Positions 29,801 to 38,992 of a stretch of DNA of 64,000 bases are shown one piece after another. The stretch spans positions 177,524-241,523 of the forward strand of contig NZ_LT984884.1 in NCBI RefSeq assembly GCF_900258515.1. Direction: 5' to 3'. The DNA comes from Lentibacillus sp. Marseille-P4043 (GTDB taxonomy: Bacteria > Bacillota > Bacilli > Bacillales > Amphibacillaceae). A program made the translations under genes and the position numbers. The notes beneath the pieces are model-generated. The model had not been told where the DNA came from, searched no databases, and saw nothing but the letters and a program-made list of their open reading frames with translations. Numbering within the stretch: position 1 is the first letter of the stretch; each line of letters starts with the position of its first letter.

Positions 29801-31577
29801 AATAAACATTTTTTGTAAATACGCTTTTTTTAACGATTGAAGTTTTTCAAGCTTAGTGTGATGAAGAGTGATAGTGTCGTTAAGTCGTTTGAAAAATTTG
29901 GCTATTTTAGCCTGCTCATCTAAAGAAGGAATTAAAATATCTTGATCTTTTACCAACTCAGAATTGATATTTACTTGTGATCCTGGCTGACCGTATTTTT
30001 GCCATTTTGGTCGATACATTTCTAACCACTGAAACATGAATTCTTTATTGAAATAGGGATTCATAAACACAACAAATCCATCATGAATACCTGTCTTAAT
30101 ATAGTTAATCACAGGTTTTCCCACAGTAGCTGCTATGCTTAGTATTAGGTGTGGTTCATTCAACACCAAGGTTCTTTTTTCGCCCTCTTCAGAAATATGT
30201 TGTTCAACATAATAAATACGACCATCTTGTTCTGTAACATCTGAAATTCTTAACCATCCTATTTCACTTTTTTCATCAAACCATCTTTGATCTTGTATCG
30301 GCCTTGGACTAGCCCCACGACGTATCTCAGATAAATCCCCTAACTTACGCTGTTCCCATCTATAATCAAAATTAGCAAACCTTATCCTCGGCACATCTTC
30401 CTTCTTTTGAGGAAACATCATCTGCAAAAAGCCTTTCTTTAACTGTCTTAATCTACTTACTCTTCGCTGATGAAGAGTGATAGTGTCGTTGAGTCGTTTG
30501 AAAAATTTGGCTATTTTAGCCTGCTCATCTAAAGAAGGAATTAAAATATCTTGATCTTTTACCAACTCAGAATTGATATTTACTTGTGATCCTGGCTGAC
30601 CGTATTTTTGCCATTTTGGTCGATACATTTCTAACCACTGAAACATGAATTCTTTATTGAAATAGGGATTCATAAACACAACAAATCCATCATGAATACC
30701 TGTCTTAATATAGTTAATCACAGGTTTTCCCACAGTAGCTGCTATGCTTAGTATTAGGTGTGGTTCATTCAACACCAAGGTTCTTTTTTCGCCCTCTTCA
30801 GAAATATGTTGTTCAACATAATAAATACGACCATCTTGTTCTGTAACATCTGAAATTCTTAACCATCCTATTTCACTTTTTTCATCAAACCATCTTTGAT
30901 CTTGTATCGGCCTTGGACTAGCCCCACGACGTATCTCAGATAAATCCCCTAACTTACGCTGTTCCCATCTATAATCAAAATTAGCAAACCTTATCCTCGG
31001 CACATCTTCCTTCTTTTGAGGAAACATCATCTGCAAAAAGCCTTTCTTTAACTGTCTTAATCTACTTACTCTTCGCTGATGAAGAGTGATAGTGTCGTTG
31101 AGTCGTTTGAAAAATTTGGCTATTTTAGCCTGCTCATCTAAAGAAGGAATTAAAATATCTTGATCTTTTACCAACTCAGAATTGATATTTACTTGTGATC
31201 CTGGCTGACCGTATTTTTGCCATTTTGGTCGATACATTTCTAACCACTGAAACATGAATTCTTTATTGAAATAGGGATTCATAAACACAACAAATCCATC
31301 GTGAATACCTGTCTTAATATAGTTAATCACAGGTTTTCCCACAGTAGCTGCTATGCTTAGTATTAGGTGTGGTTCATTCAACACCAAGGTTTTTTTTTGG
31401 CCTTCTTCAGAAATATGTTGTTCAACATAATAAATACGACCATCTTGTTCTGTCACATCTGAAATTCTTAACCATCCTATTTCACTTTTTTCGTCAAACC
31501 ATCTTTGATCTTGTATCGGTCTTGGACTAGCCCCACGACGTATCTTAGATAAATCCCCTAACTTACGCTGTTCCCAA
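29798..31577 (-). pseudogene. Silent hsdS' cassette with three tandem TRD units
   Basis: Minus-strand frame open from 31577 to 29798. It encodes three successive copies of one target-recognition domain, each starting at WEQRKLGDLS and containing EIRRGASPRPIQDQRWFDEK and a conserved helical region. The last ends TLHHTKLEKLQSLKKAYLQK MFI. The repeat period is 609 bp (203 codons), in frame, and copies are almost identical. A normal HsdS has two different TRDs. There is no start: a TAA stands 12 nt upstream of the TGG of WEQRKL, and no in-frame ATG with a ribosome binding site follows. It looks like a promoterless donor cassette. Confidence 0.85.
29861..31092 (-). repeat. 609-bp tandem duplications in hsdS'
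   Basis: The same landmark (atgaagagtgatagtgtcgt) occurs at 29861, 30470 and 31079, i.e. exactly 609 bp apart. Sequence between landmarks is nearly base-for-base identical. The 73-bp stretch inverted relative to hsdS 28047-28119 occurs at 30405-30477 and again at 31014-31086. Confidence 0.9.
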
Positions 31578-31662
31578 GTATTTTCCCCTTAAATTCCTGG
31601 TTCCATATGATACACTAATAGTATCTATAGGCCTATTTCAGTACGAAAATTGAGGTGTAAGC

Positions 31663-34600
31663 ATGAGATACGAAACTACTCCAGAAGCAGTCATAGAAAA
31701 TAATTTAATTAAACAGTTGGTTAGTGGCGAATCCCAGTGGACTTATCGTAAAGATTTGCGTTCGCAAGCAGATTTGTGGAACAACTTTAGAGAAAAACTG
31801 GAAAACAATAATAAAGATGTTCTGAATGAAGTGCCCTTAACAGAACAGGAATTTCGCCAAGTTCAAAACCAATTAAACTTTGTGAACTTCTATGAAGCAG
31901 CACGTTGGTTGTCAGGTGAAAATGGGATTGCAAAAGTCCAAGTACAACGGGAAGACGCAACTCTAGGCACTATTCGATTGCGTGTTCTAAATCGTGCAGA
32001 TATTGCTGGGGGGACGTCATCCTACGAAGTAATTAATCAATTTGAAAGCTCAAAAAGGACGTTGGAAGATCAAAATCGCCGCTTTGATATAACGCTATTA
32101 ATTAACGGATTACCAATGATACATATTGAATTGAAGAATCGAACTCACCCATATATGGATGCTTTCCGGCAAATTAAGAAGTACTTAAAAGAAGGAAAGT
32201 TTAAAGGTATTTATTCTTGTCTACAAATGTTTGTGATAACAAATGGAACAGATACTCGCTATATCGCAACAGCGATAGATACTAAATTAAATGAACAATT
32301 TATAACAAAATGGGTGGATAAAGATAATAAACCTGTCGGCGATTATTTAGAATTCGCACGTGATGTCTTATCGATTCCCCAGGCACACAAGATGGTGACA
32401 CAATATACGGTTATAGACAGTGAGAAAAAAGCATTAATTCTACTGCGTCCATATCAGATTCATGCAATTGAAGCGGTCAAAGAAGCGTCTAAACGACAAG
32501 AATCGGGCTATGTTTGGCACACTACCGGCTCAGGTAAAACACTAACCTCATATAAGGTAGCTCGCAACCTTTTACAAATTCCATCGATCCAAAAGACCAT
32601 CTTTATTGTCGACCGAGTGGACTTGGATCAACAAACCACTTCTTCGTTTACTTCATATGCAGAAAATGATGTGATTGAGATTGATGAAACGGATAATGTG
32701 AATGATTTGATTAAAAAACTATTATCGAATGATCGTAATGTTATTGTAACGACCATTCAAAAACTAAATCATGTGATGAAACGATTTAATGGGAAGGAAC
32801 ATTCAAAACGTTATCACACACTTACACAATTAAAAGTTGCTTTTGTTGTAGATGAATGTCATCGTGCTATCTCACCTCAAAAGAAACAAGAAATTGAACA
32901 ATTTTTTGTACGTTCATTGTGGTACGGTTTTACCGGAACACCCATTTTTGCCGAAAATGCCAAACAAGCAATTGGTAATCTACCAAGAACAACGGAACAA
33001 CAGTATGGCAAGAGATTGCACGAATATACAGTTAAAGAAGCGATTCATGATCAAGCTGTATTAGGATTTCAAATCGAATATAAGAGTACTTTTTCTGAAG
33101 AAGAATTGGATCAGGCACTCCTTCAATTACAAGGAGAAACCAACATCGATCTCGATACGATGGAAATGTCCGCCAAAGAGGCTTTTTTGCCTATAGACAT
33201 TTATGAAGATGAAAAACATATGCTGCAAGTGATGCATTCGATTATAAATAAATCACGACAAAAACTAGGATTCAAAAAAGGTTCAGGGCAAACGTATGAA
33301 GCCATGTTAACAACTTCTTCTATCGCACAGGCGCAACGCTATTATGATATAATCAAAAGGATAAAAGCAGGTGAAACTACTATTCAAATTAGCGAGGAAA
33401 CAAAACGCGTTCTACCTGATTTTCCAAAAGTAGCAATTACATATTCCATATCAGAAAATGAAGAAGCTTCATCGTTCAATCAAGACAAGATGAAAGATTC
33501 CTTGCATGATTACAATTCGGATTTTGGTACAAGTTTTACACTGGAGACAATTCGAGCATATAACAGTAATGTCAATGATCGCTTGGCACGAAAAAAAGAA
33601 AAGTACTTTTCTCGTTCTGAGCAATTGGACTTAGTTATTGTCGTTGACCGATTATTAACAGGATTTGATGCACCATGTCTATCTACATTGTTTATTGACC
33701 GACCACCAATGAAACCACATAATTTGATTCAGGCATTCTCTCGAACAAATCGTTTATTCGATAAACCAAAGAAATATGGACAAATCGTGACATTCCAAAC
33801 ACCGAAGACATTTGAGGAAAAGGTCAAAAAGTCCTTGGTTTTGTATTCAAATGGCGGAGAAAATGATGTTTTAGCACCGGAATGGGAGGAAACCAAACAA
33901 GTATTCCTAAAAGCTATACAAGAATTGCGTGAAGTGGCAGCTTCTCCAGAAGAAGTAGAGTTTCATCATATTCCTTTTTTGAAAAAGTTTGCGAAAGCTT
34001 ACCAATCTTTAGATAGGGCATTTTCTGCCGTACAAGTATACAGCGAATTTGATGAGAGCGATTTAGGAAGTGTTTTTCCCATTCAATTTAAAGAAATAGA
34101 AACCTACCAAGGAAAATATCATAATGCATTAGAAGTAATCAAAAGTGAGAAAAATAATGATCCATCTAAACCCGTGGAAATTGATATTGAATACGAATTA
34201 GAATCTATTAAAACAGAAGAAATCAATTACGAGTATATCTTAATGCTTATTCAATCCTTCGTGCCATCTGGGAATGACGAATATGAGTTAATTCCTGATA
34301 AGGACGAGAAAACCGTAGCAGAAGTGAATAAGTATATTGATGATTTAGGAAAAAACAATCCAAAATTAGCGGATTTAATGAAGCAATTATGGAATAATAT
34401 CCAAGAAAATCCAGAATATTATCGTGATCAAAATGTTTCCGTATTGCTAGAAAATATGATTCAAGCAACAAGCTATGAACTGATTGGAAACTTCGCCCAA
34501 AAGTGGTGTGTGAACGAAGATAATCTTGATTTCGTAGTATCCAATTACAATCCTAGTCGCAAACGCCAAAATGGTGAATCAGCGCTGAAGGATACCAGTG

Positions 34601-34722
34601 ATTATGGTAAGTATAAACAAGCAAATCATGATCCAGTTAGTAAATTGAAGTATTGGAAAGCTGTGCGTCATGATTTGGATGAACTTATAACAAATGAAAT
34701 ATTGCCACTGAGAAAAAGATAA
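31663..34722 (+). CDS. hsdR: Type I restriction system, endonuclease/translocase subunit
   Basis: 1019 residues. The N-terminal nuclease domain (RFDITLLINGLPMIHIELKN R) shows the PD-(D/E)xK core. SF2 helicase motifs follow: Walker A HTTGSGKT near residue 286, DECHR near 396, FTGTPIF, and DRLLTGFDAP. It translocates and cuts DNA together with HsdM and HsdS. It is separated from hsdMS by the recombinase and the silent cassette, so it needs its own promoter in 31578-31662. The gene looks intact. Confidence 0.95.
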   Translation: MRYETTPEAVIENNLIKQLVSGESQWTYRKDLRSQADLWNNFREKLENNNKDVLNEVPLTEQEFRQVQNQLNFVNFYEAARWLSGENGIAKVQVQREDATLGTIRLRVLNRADIAGGTSSYEVINQFESSKRTLEDQNRRFDITLLINGLPMIHIELKNRTHPYMDAFRQIKKYLKEGKFKGIYSCLQMFVITNGTDTRYIATAIDTKLNEQFITKWVDKDNKPVGDYLEFARDVLSIPQAHKMVTQYTVIDSEKKALILLRPYQIHAIEAVKEASKRQESGYVWHTTGSGKTLTSYKVARNLLQIPSIQKTIFIVDRVDLDQQTTSSFTSYAENDVIEIDETDNVNDLIKKLLSNDRNVIVTTIQKLNHVMKRFNGKEHSKRYHTLTQLKVAFVVDECHRAISPQKKQEIEQFFVRSLWYGFTGTPIFAENAKQAIGNLPRTTEQQYGKRLHEYTVKEAIHDQAVLGFQIEYKSTFSEEELDQALLQLQGETNIDLDTMEMSAKEAFLPIDIYEDEKHMLQVMHSIINKSRQKLGFKKGSGQTYEAMLTTSSIAQAQRYYDIIKRIKAGETTIQISEETKRVLPDFPKVAITYSISENEEASSFNQDKMKDSLHDYNSDFGTSFTLETIRAYNSNVNDRLARKKEKYFSRSEQLDLVIVVDRLLTGFDAPCLSTLFIDRPPMKPHNLIQAFSRTNRLFDKPKKYGQIVTFQTPKTFEEKVKKSLVLYSNGGENDVLAPEWEETKQVFLKAIQELREVAASPEEVEFHHIPFLKKFAKAYQSLDRAFSAVQVYSEFDESDLGSVFPIQFKEIETYQGKYHNALEVIKSEKNNDPSKPVEIDIEYELESIKTEEINYEYILMLIQSFVPSGNDEYELIPDKDEKTVAEVNKYIDDLGKNNPKLADLMKQLWNNIQENPEYYRDQNVSVLLENMIQATSYELIGNFAQKWCVNEDNLDFVVSNYNPSRKRQNGESALKDTSDYGKYKQANHDPVSKLKYWKAVRHDLDELITNEILPLRKR

Positions 34723-34735
34723 TATGTAAAATGAG

Positions 34736-34953
34736 GGTGAAGAAATTAATTTCATTGAATTAGATTCAGATAGCTTTACGACTGAATATGAAAAGCTAAA
34801 CTTGGCATTGGTTGATTTTGACTATATAGGAAACCCTGATCATTTAATTAATTATCTTATTTATGAAATGCCTTGGCAGAGATAATAAGTTAAGTACAAG
34901 CAAAGGATTAGTGGATGACTACTATATTAAATTCAATTGGCAAAAGATGACCT
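34736..34953 (+). pseudogene. Short broken coding remnant behind hsdR
   Basis: Two adjacent coding-like frames: EINFIELDSDSFTTEYEKLN ... LINYLIYEMP and then, after a shift near 34870, LGRDNKLSTSKGLVDDYYIK FNWQKMT, ending just before a terminator. No start codon fits the first frame. Together they look like a small gene of about 70 codons with a frameshift. Not recognised. Confidence 0.4.
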
Positions 34954-34974
34954 AAAAGAAAGGTCATCTTTTTC
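34943..34974 (+). terminator. Terminator closing the RM locus
   Basis: aaagatgacct - aaaagaa - aggtcatcttt followed by ttct. Confidence 0.85.
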
Positions 34975-35100
34975 TATCTATAGATTAAGCAGCTTTATTA
35001 ATCTATGGACAAGCGATGATACACAAATTAAACATTATAGGAGCAGCCAATATATAAACCTGGGAAAAATGCTTGCACATTTGTATATGATAATCGAAAA

Positions 35101-35338
35101 ATGAGCCACATGACAACTAATATTGAGCCACCATAAGTTTGTGAATTTTATTTACCACAAAACTTAATAGGATTTATATGGAGAGGCGGGCATGATACCC
35201 TGATTGGGGGTGCGAAACCTTTTCCACCGCACGACTTCGCAAAGTAATCATGCCCGTAGAGGCTCCATGTCAATCCTACGCAGTAATAAAATATATTATC
35301 TAAGTTTATGAATTCCTCTAATTTCAAGTGGCTCAAAA
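35101..35338. repeat. Palindromic element with long imperfect hairpin
   Basis: The block is flanked by ttgagccacc (about 35123-35132) and the inverted gtggctcaaa (about 35329-35338), words also seen at IS21-like ends elsewhere in this window. Inside, taggatt/aatccta, atggag/ctccat and gggcatgat/atcatgccc form a nested stem of about 110 nt (35167-35279), with a further tgcgaa/ttcgca pair in the loop. No protein is encoded. It could be a miniature inverted-repeat element or a structured RNA. Confidence 0.55.
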
Positions 35339-35527
35339 TTAGTTGCGAAATACAACATTCAATTGATATATTTCACTTACTCTTATGCCTTGTCATCTAT
35401 GTTCACTACGTCTAAATTTTTTTGAAGTAGATCACATAATTCTCTATCATTACTTTAAAAATCATGTATCAAAAAGGTTAATCACGTATATACTGACATA
35501 TATACAAAATTAAAAAGGAGTGATATC

Positions 35528-35803
35528 ATGGAAACAAATCATAATAAGGGGGATTTGACAATGACCACAAAAGCAGCAAAATGGGGAAATAGTGTAGGTG
35601 TTCGTATTCCTCATAGAATAGCCCAAAAATATGGTGTACATGATGGAACGGAAATTCAAATAGAAGCTGACGGAAAAAATGGAATTATTTTAAAGCCAAT
35701 CGTGGAGAAAGACCCGACACTTGAGGAATTGTTAGAGGGAATCACCGAAGAAAACAGGCACGAAGAATATTTCAAACGACCAATGGGAAGGGAATCACTG
35801 TAA
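35528..35803 (+). CDS. mazE: MazE/AbrB-type antitoxin
   Basis: 91 residues (or 80 from the internal ATG at 35561). TTKAAKWGNSVGVRIPHRIA is the swapped-hairpin AbrB-like DNA-binding domain of MazE/PemI antitoxins, and the acidic C-terminal tail would cap the toxin. Both starts have plausible ribosome binding sites (aaaaaggag and aagggg). It abuts the toxin gene. Confidence 0.88.
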   Translation: METNHNKGDLTMTTKAAKWGNSVGVRIPHRIAQKYGVHDGTEIQIEADGKNGIILKPIVEKDPTLEELLEGITEENRHEEYFKRPMGRESL

Positions 35804-36138
35804 TGGAATCATTGAAAAAGGGTGATATTGTGTTTATGCAATTTGACCCGCAATCAGGTCATGAACAAGCAGGATATCGCCCTGCAATCGTATTATCAAA
35901 GGAAATATTTAATAGCCGCACTCATTTCGCTGTTGTTTGTCCGATCACCAAACAAAAGAAGGGTTATCCATTTGAGGTTGAATTACCAGAAGGGTTAGAA
36001 GTTGAAGGAGTTATTTTAACCGACAAACCAAAGAGTATGGATTGTCATTCCCGAAATGTCAGGGTAGTCGGGCAAGCACCGGAAAGCACTGTTCATAAAT
36101 GTATCAAACGAATTTATACCTTTTTATCTTTAGAATGA
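35803..36138 (+). CDS. mazF: MazF/PemK-type endoribonuclease toxin
   Basis: 111 residues. KKGDIVFMQFDPQSGHEQAG YRPAIVLS is the canonical MazF N-terminus, followed by VCPITKQ and a C-terminal SLE. It cleaves mRNA when free of MazE. The start overlaps the antitoxin stop by one base. It is distinct from the housekeeping ndoA locus and lies in an island of defence genes. Confidence 0.9.
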   Translation: MESLKKGDIVFMQFDPQSGHEQAGYRPAIVLSKEIFNSRTHFAVVCPITKQKKGYPFEVELPEGLEVEGVILTDKPKSMDCHSRNVRVVGQAPESTVHKCIKRIYTFLSLE

Positions 36139-36185
36139 TTAGAGCTACCCTAAAACTTGAGGATATCAAAGGAATAAAATAATAG

Positions 36186-36366
36186 CTGCCGTTGTCTTAA
36201 TTGTTTTGCATATGAGGCAATCGAAGCATGATAGACGTTCCTTGTCCTCGTTTGCTTTTCACCTCAATGTTTCCATCATAAGCAGTAATGAGCAGTAATG
36301 ATTTGATGGACAATTGCCATACCAAGCCCAGTTCCCACTGATGGTGCTTCTGTATACTTCGAGTTT
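36186..36366 (-). pseudogene. Sensor histidine kinase 3' remnant
   Basis: The minus strand encodes EAPSVGTGLGMAIVHQIITA and then, after a short direct duplication (gagcagtaat twice at 36281-36300) that shifts the frame, YDGNIEVKSKRGQGTSIMLR LPHMQN. These are the G2 box and C-terminal strands of a HATPase_c domain. The rest of the kinase is missing, and no response regulator is nearby. Confidence 0.7.
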
Positions 36367-36532
36367 TAGTAGGATAGATTCTAAAACTTTAAGACTTTTC
36401 CCACGGTGTTCAATATACCTATGTTATAATCAATTTATCAATAGACTGGTTTCACATGAGGGGTTAAGGTGGCACTTGTCGTCTTGTCGGTTGTTTATGG
36501 CGGGAGACTTCCCAAGTGGGGAGGTGTTGCCA

Positions 36533-36619
36533 ATGGATTTTGAAAACGTACTAGCGTTAATGATATCCTTCGGGATGTTAATAGCGTATATCATGTCGGA
36601 TAAAAACCATAAAAAGTAA
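36533..36619 (+). CDS. Small holin-like toxin (type I TA candidate)
   Basis: 28-residue hydrophobic peptide, MDFENVLALMISFGMLIAYI followed by MSDKNHKK. It fits the 'putative holin-like toxin' family (ExLxLMISFGML core, charged tail), whose relatives include type I toxins controlled by antisense RNA. gggaggtg lies 6 nt before the ATG. Inverted repeats directly downstream could end an antisense transcript. Confidence 0.7.
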   Translation: MDFENVLALMISFGMLIAYIMSDKNHKK

Positions 36620-36657
36620 TCCCTCATGGAACTTTAGCAGGTATGTGAGGGATTACT
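36616..36657. terminator. Hairpin after the small toxin
   Basis: aagtaatccctca ... tgagggattactt, a 12-13 bp perfect stem with weak T-tracts on both sides. It may terminate either the toxin mRNA or an antisense RNA. Confidence 0.55.
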
Positions 36658-36703
36658 TTCCTTAATGCTACCTAGCCCCTCTTGATGGGGTTCAGTTTAT
36701 TGT

Positions 36704-36736
36704 GACCGAAGATGCTGGCAGCATCTTCGGTCTTTT
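36704..36736. terminator. Strong terminator upstream of the guaA end
   Basis: gaccgaagatgctg followed by gcagcatcttcggtc and tttt: a 14-bp stem with almost no loop. Confidence 0.8.
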
Positions 36737-36852
36737 CATTATATGTCGTCTTACAAACAGTATACCCTATTTGTAAGATTAAAAACAACTAAATCAAACA
36801 CCACTAAACCATTTTCGCATTCCTTAAAATCCCTTGCTTATACTTCTTTTCC

Positions 36853-38388
36853 TTATTCCCACTCAATCGTTGCAGGTGGCTTGCTCGTTACATCATACAC
36901 GACTCGATTAATGTGCTCTACTTCATTAACCATTCGTGTCGAAATTTTTTCCAGTATATCCCACGGAATTCGCGCCCAATCAGATGTCATGCCATCAATC
37001 GATGTCACGGCCCGGATCCCGATTGTGTAATCATATGTCCGTGCATCGCCCATCACACCAACACTTCTTATGTTCGGAAGTACGGTGAAATATTGCCAGA
37101 TATCTCGATCTAATCCTGCTTCTGCTATTTCTTCTCGTAAAATAGCATCAGACTCACGTACAATTTCAAGCTTTTCCTCGTCCACTGCACCAAGAACTCG
37201 GATAGCTAAGCCAGGACCTGGAAATGGTTGGCGCCAAACAATATGTTCAGGAATGCCCAGCTGAATCCCAAGCTCACGTACCTCATCCTTGAACAATGTA
37301 TTTAACGGTTCAATTAATTCAAACTGCATGTCTTCCGGAAGTCCGCCAACATTATGATGGGATTTAATTGTTTGTGCTGTCTCTGTCCCGCTTTCAATCA
37401 CATCTGTATACAACGTCCCTTGGGCAAGAAAATCAATGTCTTTTAATTTTGCTGCTTCATCATCAAAAACATAAATAAATTCATTCCCGATTATTTTACG
37501 TTTCTTCTCGGGATCGTCCACGTTTGCTAACTTCGATAAAAAGCGTTCCTTGGCATCGATTTTAATAATATTCATGTGAAACCCATCCGCGAATGTCTCC
37601 ATCACTTCATCGCCTTCATTTTTCCGAAGTAATCCATGATCAACAAATATACATGTTAGCTGGTCACCGATTGCTTTATGAATAAGCGCAGCAACAACCG
37701 ACGAATCAACGCCTCCACTCATGGCACACAATACGTTACGGTTGCCAACCTTTTCTTGAATCTTGGCAACTTCCATATCGATGAAGTTTTCAATTGTCCA
37801 ATCACCAGCACACCCACATGCATCAAAGACAAATTGCTTTAATAGGTGGTTTCCATATTCCGAGTGCCGAACTTCTGGATGAAATTGTACACCGTATAAT
37901 TTCTGTTCGGCATTACTCATTGCTGCGATAGGTGTGGAAGGACTTGTTGCATCAATTTTAAATGATGCCGGAGCTTCCATAACTTTATCGCCATGGCTCA
38001 TCCACACCGTTTGTTCCTTTGGTGTATCGTTAAAAAGTAGTGCATCATGGCTAAGTTCGATAAGTGCTTTGCCATATTCACGATTTTTTGCTTTCTCCAC
38101 TCGGCCACCATAATGCAATGTCATTAATTGCATACCGTAGCATATACCCAAAACAGGTATACCTAAATCAAAAATCTTCTCATCACAGCGGAAGCTATTT
38201 TCATCATATACACTATGTGGACCACCTGATAGGATAATACCTTTAGGATTCATTTGTTTAATTTCATTAGCCGTTAATTTATGTGAATGGAGCTCACTAT
38301 ACACACCAAACTCCCGAATGCGTCTAGTGATCAGCTGATTATATTGACTACCAAAGTCTAATACCAAAATCATTTCATTATTATCCAT
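36853..38388 (-). CDS. guaA: GMP synthase (glutamine-hydrolysing)
   Basis: Aminates XMP to GMP. It has 511 residues. The N-terminal class I amidotransferase has nucleophile Cys in [10 protein letters not shown] (about residue 84) and [10 protein letters not shown]; the ATP pyrophosphatase P-loop is [10 protein letters not shown] near 222; the C-terminal dimerisation domain starts [13 protein letters not shown]. The mRNA leader holds a guanine riboswitch, its terminator and a 21-bp minisatellite, so expression should fall when guanine is high. Confidence 0.97.
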   Translation of the reverse strand: MDNNEMILVLDFGSQYNQLITRRIREFGVYSELHSHKLTANEIKQMNPKGIILSGGPHSVYDENSFRCDEKIFDLGIPVLGICYGMQLMTLHYGGRVEKAKNREYGKALIELSHDALLFNDTPKEQTVWMSHGDKVMEAPASFKIDATSPSTPIAAMSNAEQKLYGVQFHPEVRHSEYGNHLLKQFVFDACGCAGDWTIENFIDMEVAKIQEKVGNRNVLCAMSGGVDSSVVAALIHKAIGDQLTCIFVDHGLLRKNEGDEVMETFADGFHMNIIKIDAKERFLSKLANVDDPEKKRKIIGNEFIYVFDDEAAKLKDIDFLAQGTLYTDVIESGTETAQTIKSHHNVGGLPEDMQFELIEPLNTLFKDEVRELGIQLGIPEHIVWRQPFPGPGLAIRVLGAVDEEKLEIVRESDAILREEIAEAGLDRDIWQYFTVLPNIRSVGVMGDARTYDYTIGIRAVTSIDGMTSDWARIPWDILEKISTRMVNEVEHINRVVYDVTSKPPATIEWE

Positions 38389-38429
38389 GTCTTCACTCCT
38401 ACTATTACTGTCTACTTCGTGCTACTTGT

Positions 38430-38798
38430 TGCGCGGGTTATGGCCCGGGTTGCGCGACTTTCGGCCCGGGGTGCGCGACTTATGGCCCGGGGTGCGCGAC
38501 TTTTCGACCGTGGTGCGCGAGTTTCGGCCCGGGGTGCGCGACTTTCCGACCGGGGTGCGCGACTTTTCGACCGTGGTGCGCGAGTTTCGGCCCGGGTTGC
38601 GCGACTTTTCGACCATGGTGCGCGACTTTCCGACCGGGTTGCGCGACTTTCCGACCGAGGTGCGCGACTTTCCGCCCGGGATGCGCGGCTTTTCGACCGT
38701 GGTGCGCGACTTTTCGACCGTGGTGCGCGAGTTTCGGCCCGAGGTGCGCGACTTTCGGCCCGAGTTGCGCGAGTTTCGGCCCGGGGCGCGCGACTTTC
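38430..38798. repeat. 21-bp minisatellite in the guaA leader, 17 units
   Basis: Seventeen units of 21 bp with pattern tgcgcgactttcggcccgggg, plus a partial unit to about 38807. Variants cluster at fixed positions (actttcggccc, acttttcgacc, agtttcggccc; final gg, gt or tgg). The array lies between the riboswitch terminator (38819-38895) and the guaA start, so it is part of the mRNA leader on the minus strand. The unit is a multiple of 3; the minus frame could encode basic heptads such as KSRTPGR from ATG near 38805 to a stop at 38422, but there is no convincing ribosome binding site. Confidence 0.95.
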
Positions 38799-38818
38799 CC
38801 ATCTTTATCGTCCGCCTA

Positions 38819-38895
38819 TTAAAAAAACCTGAATTTCCACCTAAATTGTATCTCAGAGCATCCTCCAAGGCTACAAAAAGGCAGAAATCCAGGTT
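38819..38895 (-). terminator. Expression-platform terminator of the guaA riboswitch
   Basis: On the minus strand aacctggatttc (RC 38884-38895) pairs with gaaattcaggtt (RC 38826-38837), one mismatch in 12, with a loop of about 46 nt, then TTTTTTTAATA. It lies about 40 nt behind the aptamer. Confidence 0.75.
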
Positions 38896-38932
38896 AAGTA
38901 ATCCAAACCATATAGATATTCCGCCTTCATAG

Positions 38933-38992
38933 TCAGGACATTTACGGTGCCCCGGTAGAAACTTTCGAACCTTATTATCGAGGATATACGAA
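38933..38992 (-). promoter_or_regulatory. Guanine riboswitch of guaA
   Basis: The minus strand reads cgtatatcctcgataataag gttcgaaAGTTTCTACCggg GCACCGTAAATGTCCTGACT ATG. Core joining segments and both loops are conserved. C in TGACTAT indicates guanine. No PurBox pair is visible upstream, unlike purE and pbuG. Confidence 0.93.

Noticed and set aside
35148..35336. 62-codon minus-strand frame
   Set aside because: Runs through the palindromic element; explained by the inverted repeat.
38387..38932. Plus-strand repeat proteins over the 21-bp array
   Set aside because: Open only because of repeat composition; opposite to the guaA transcript and without start signals.
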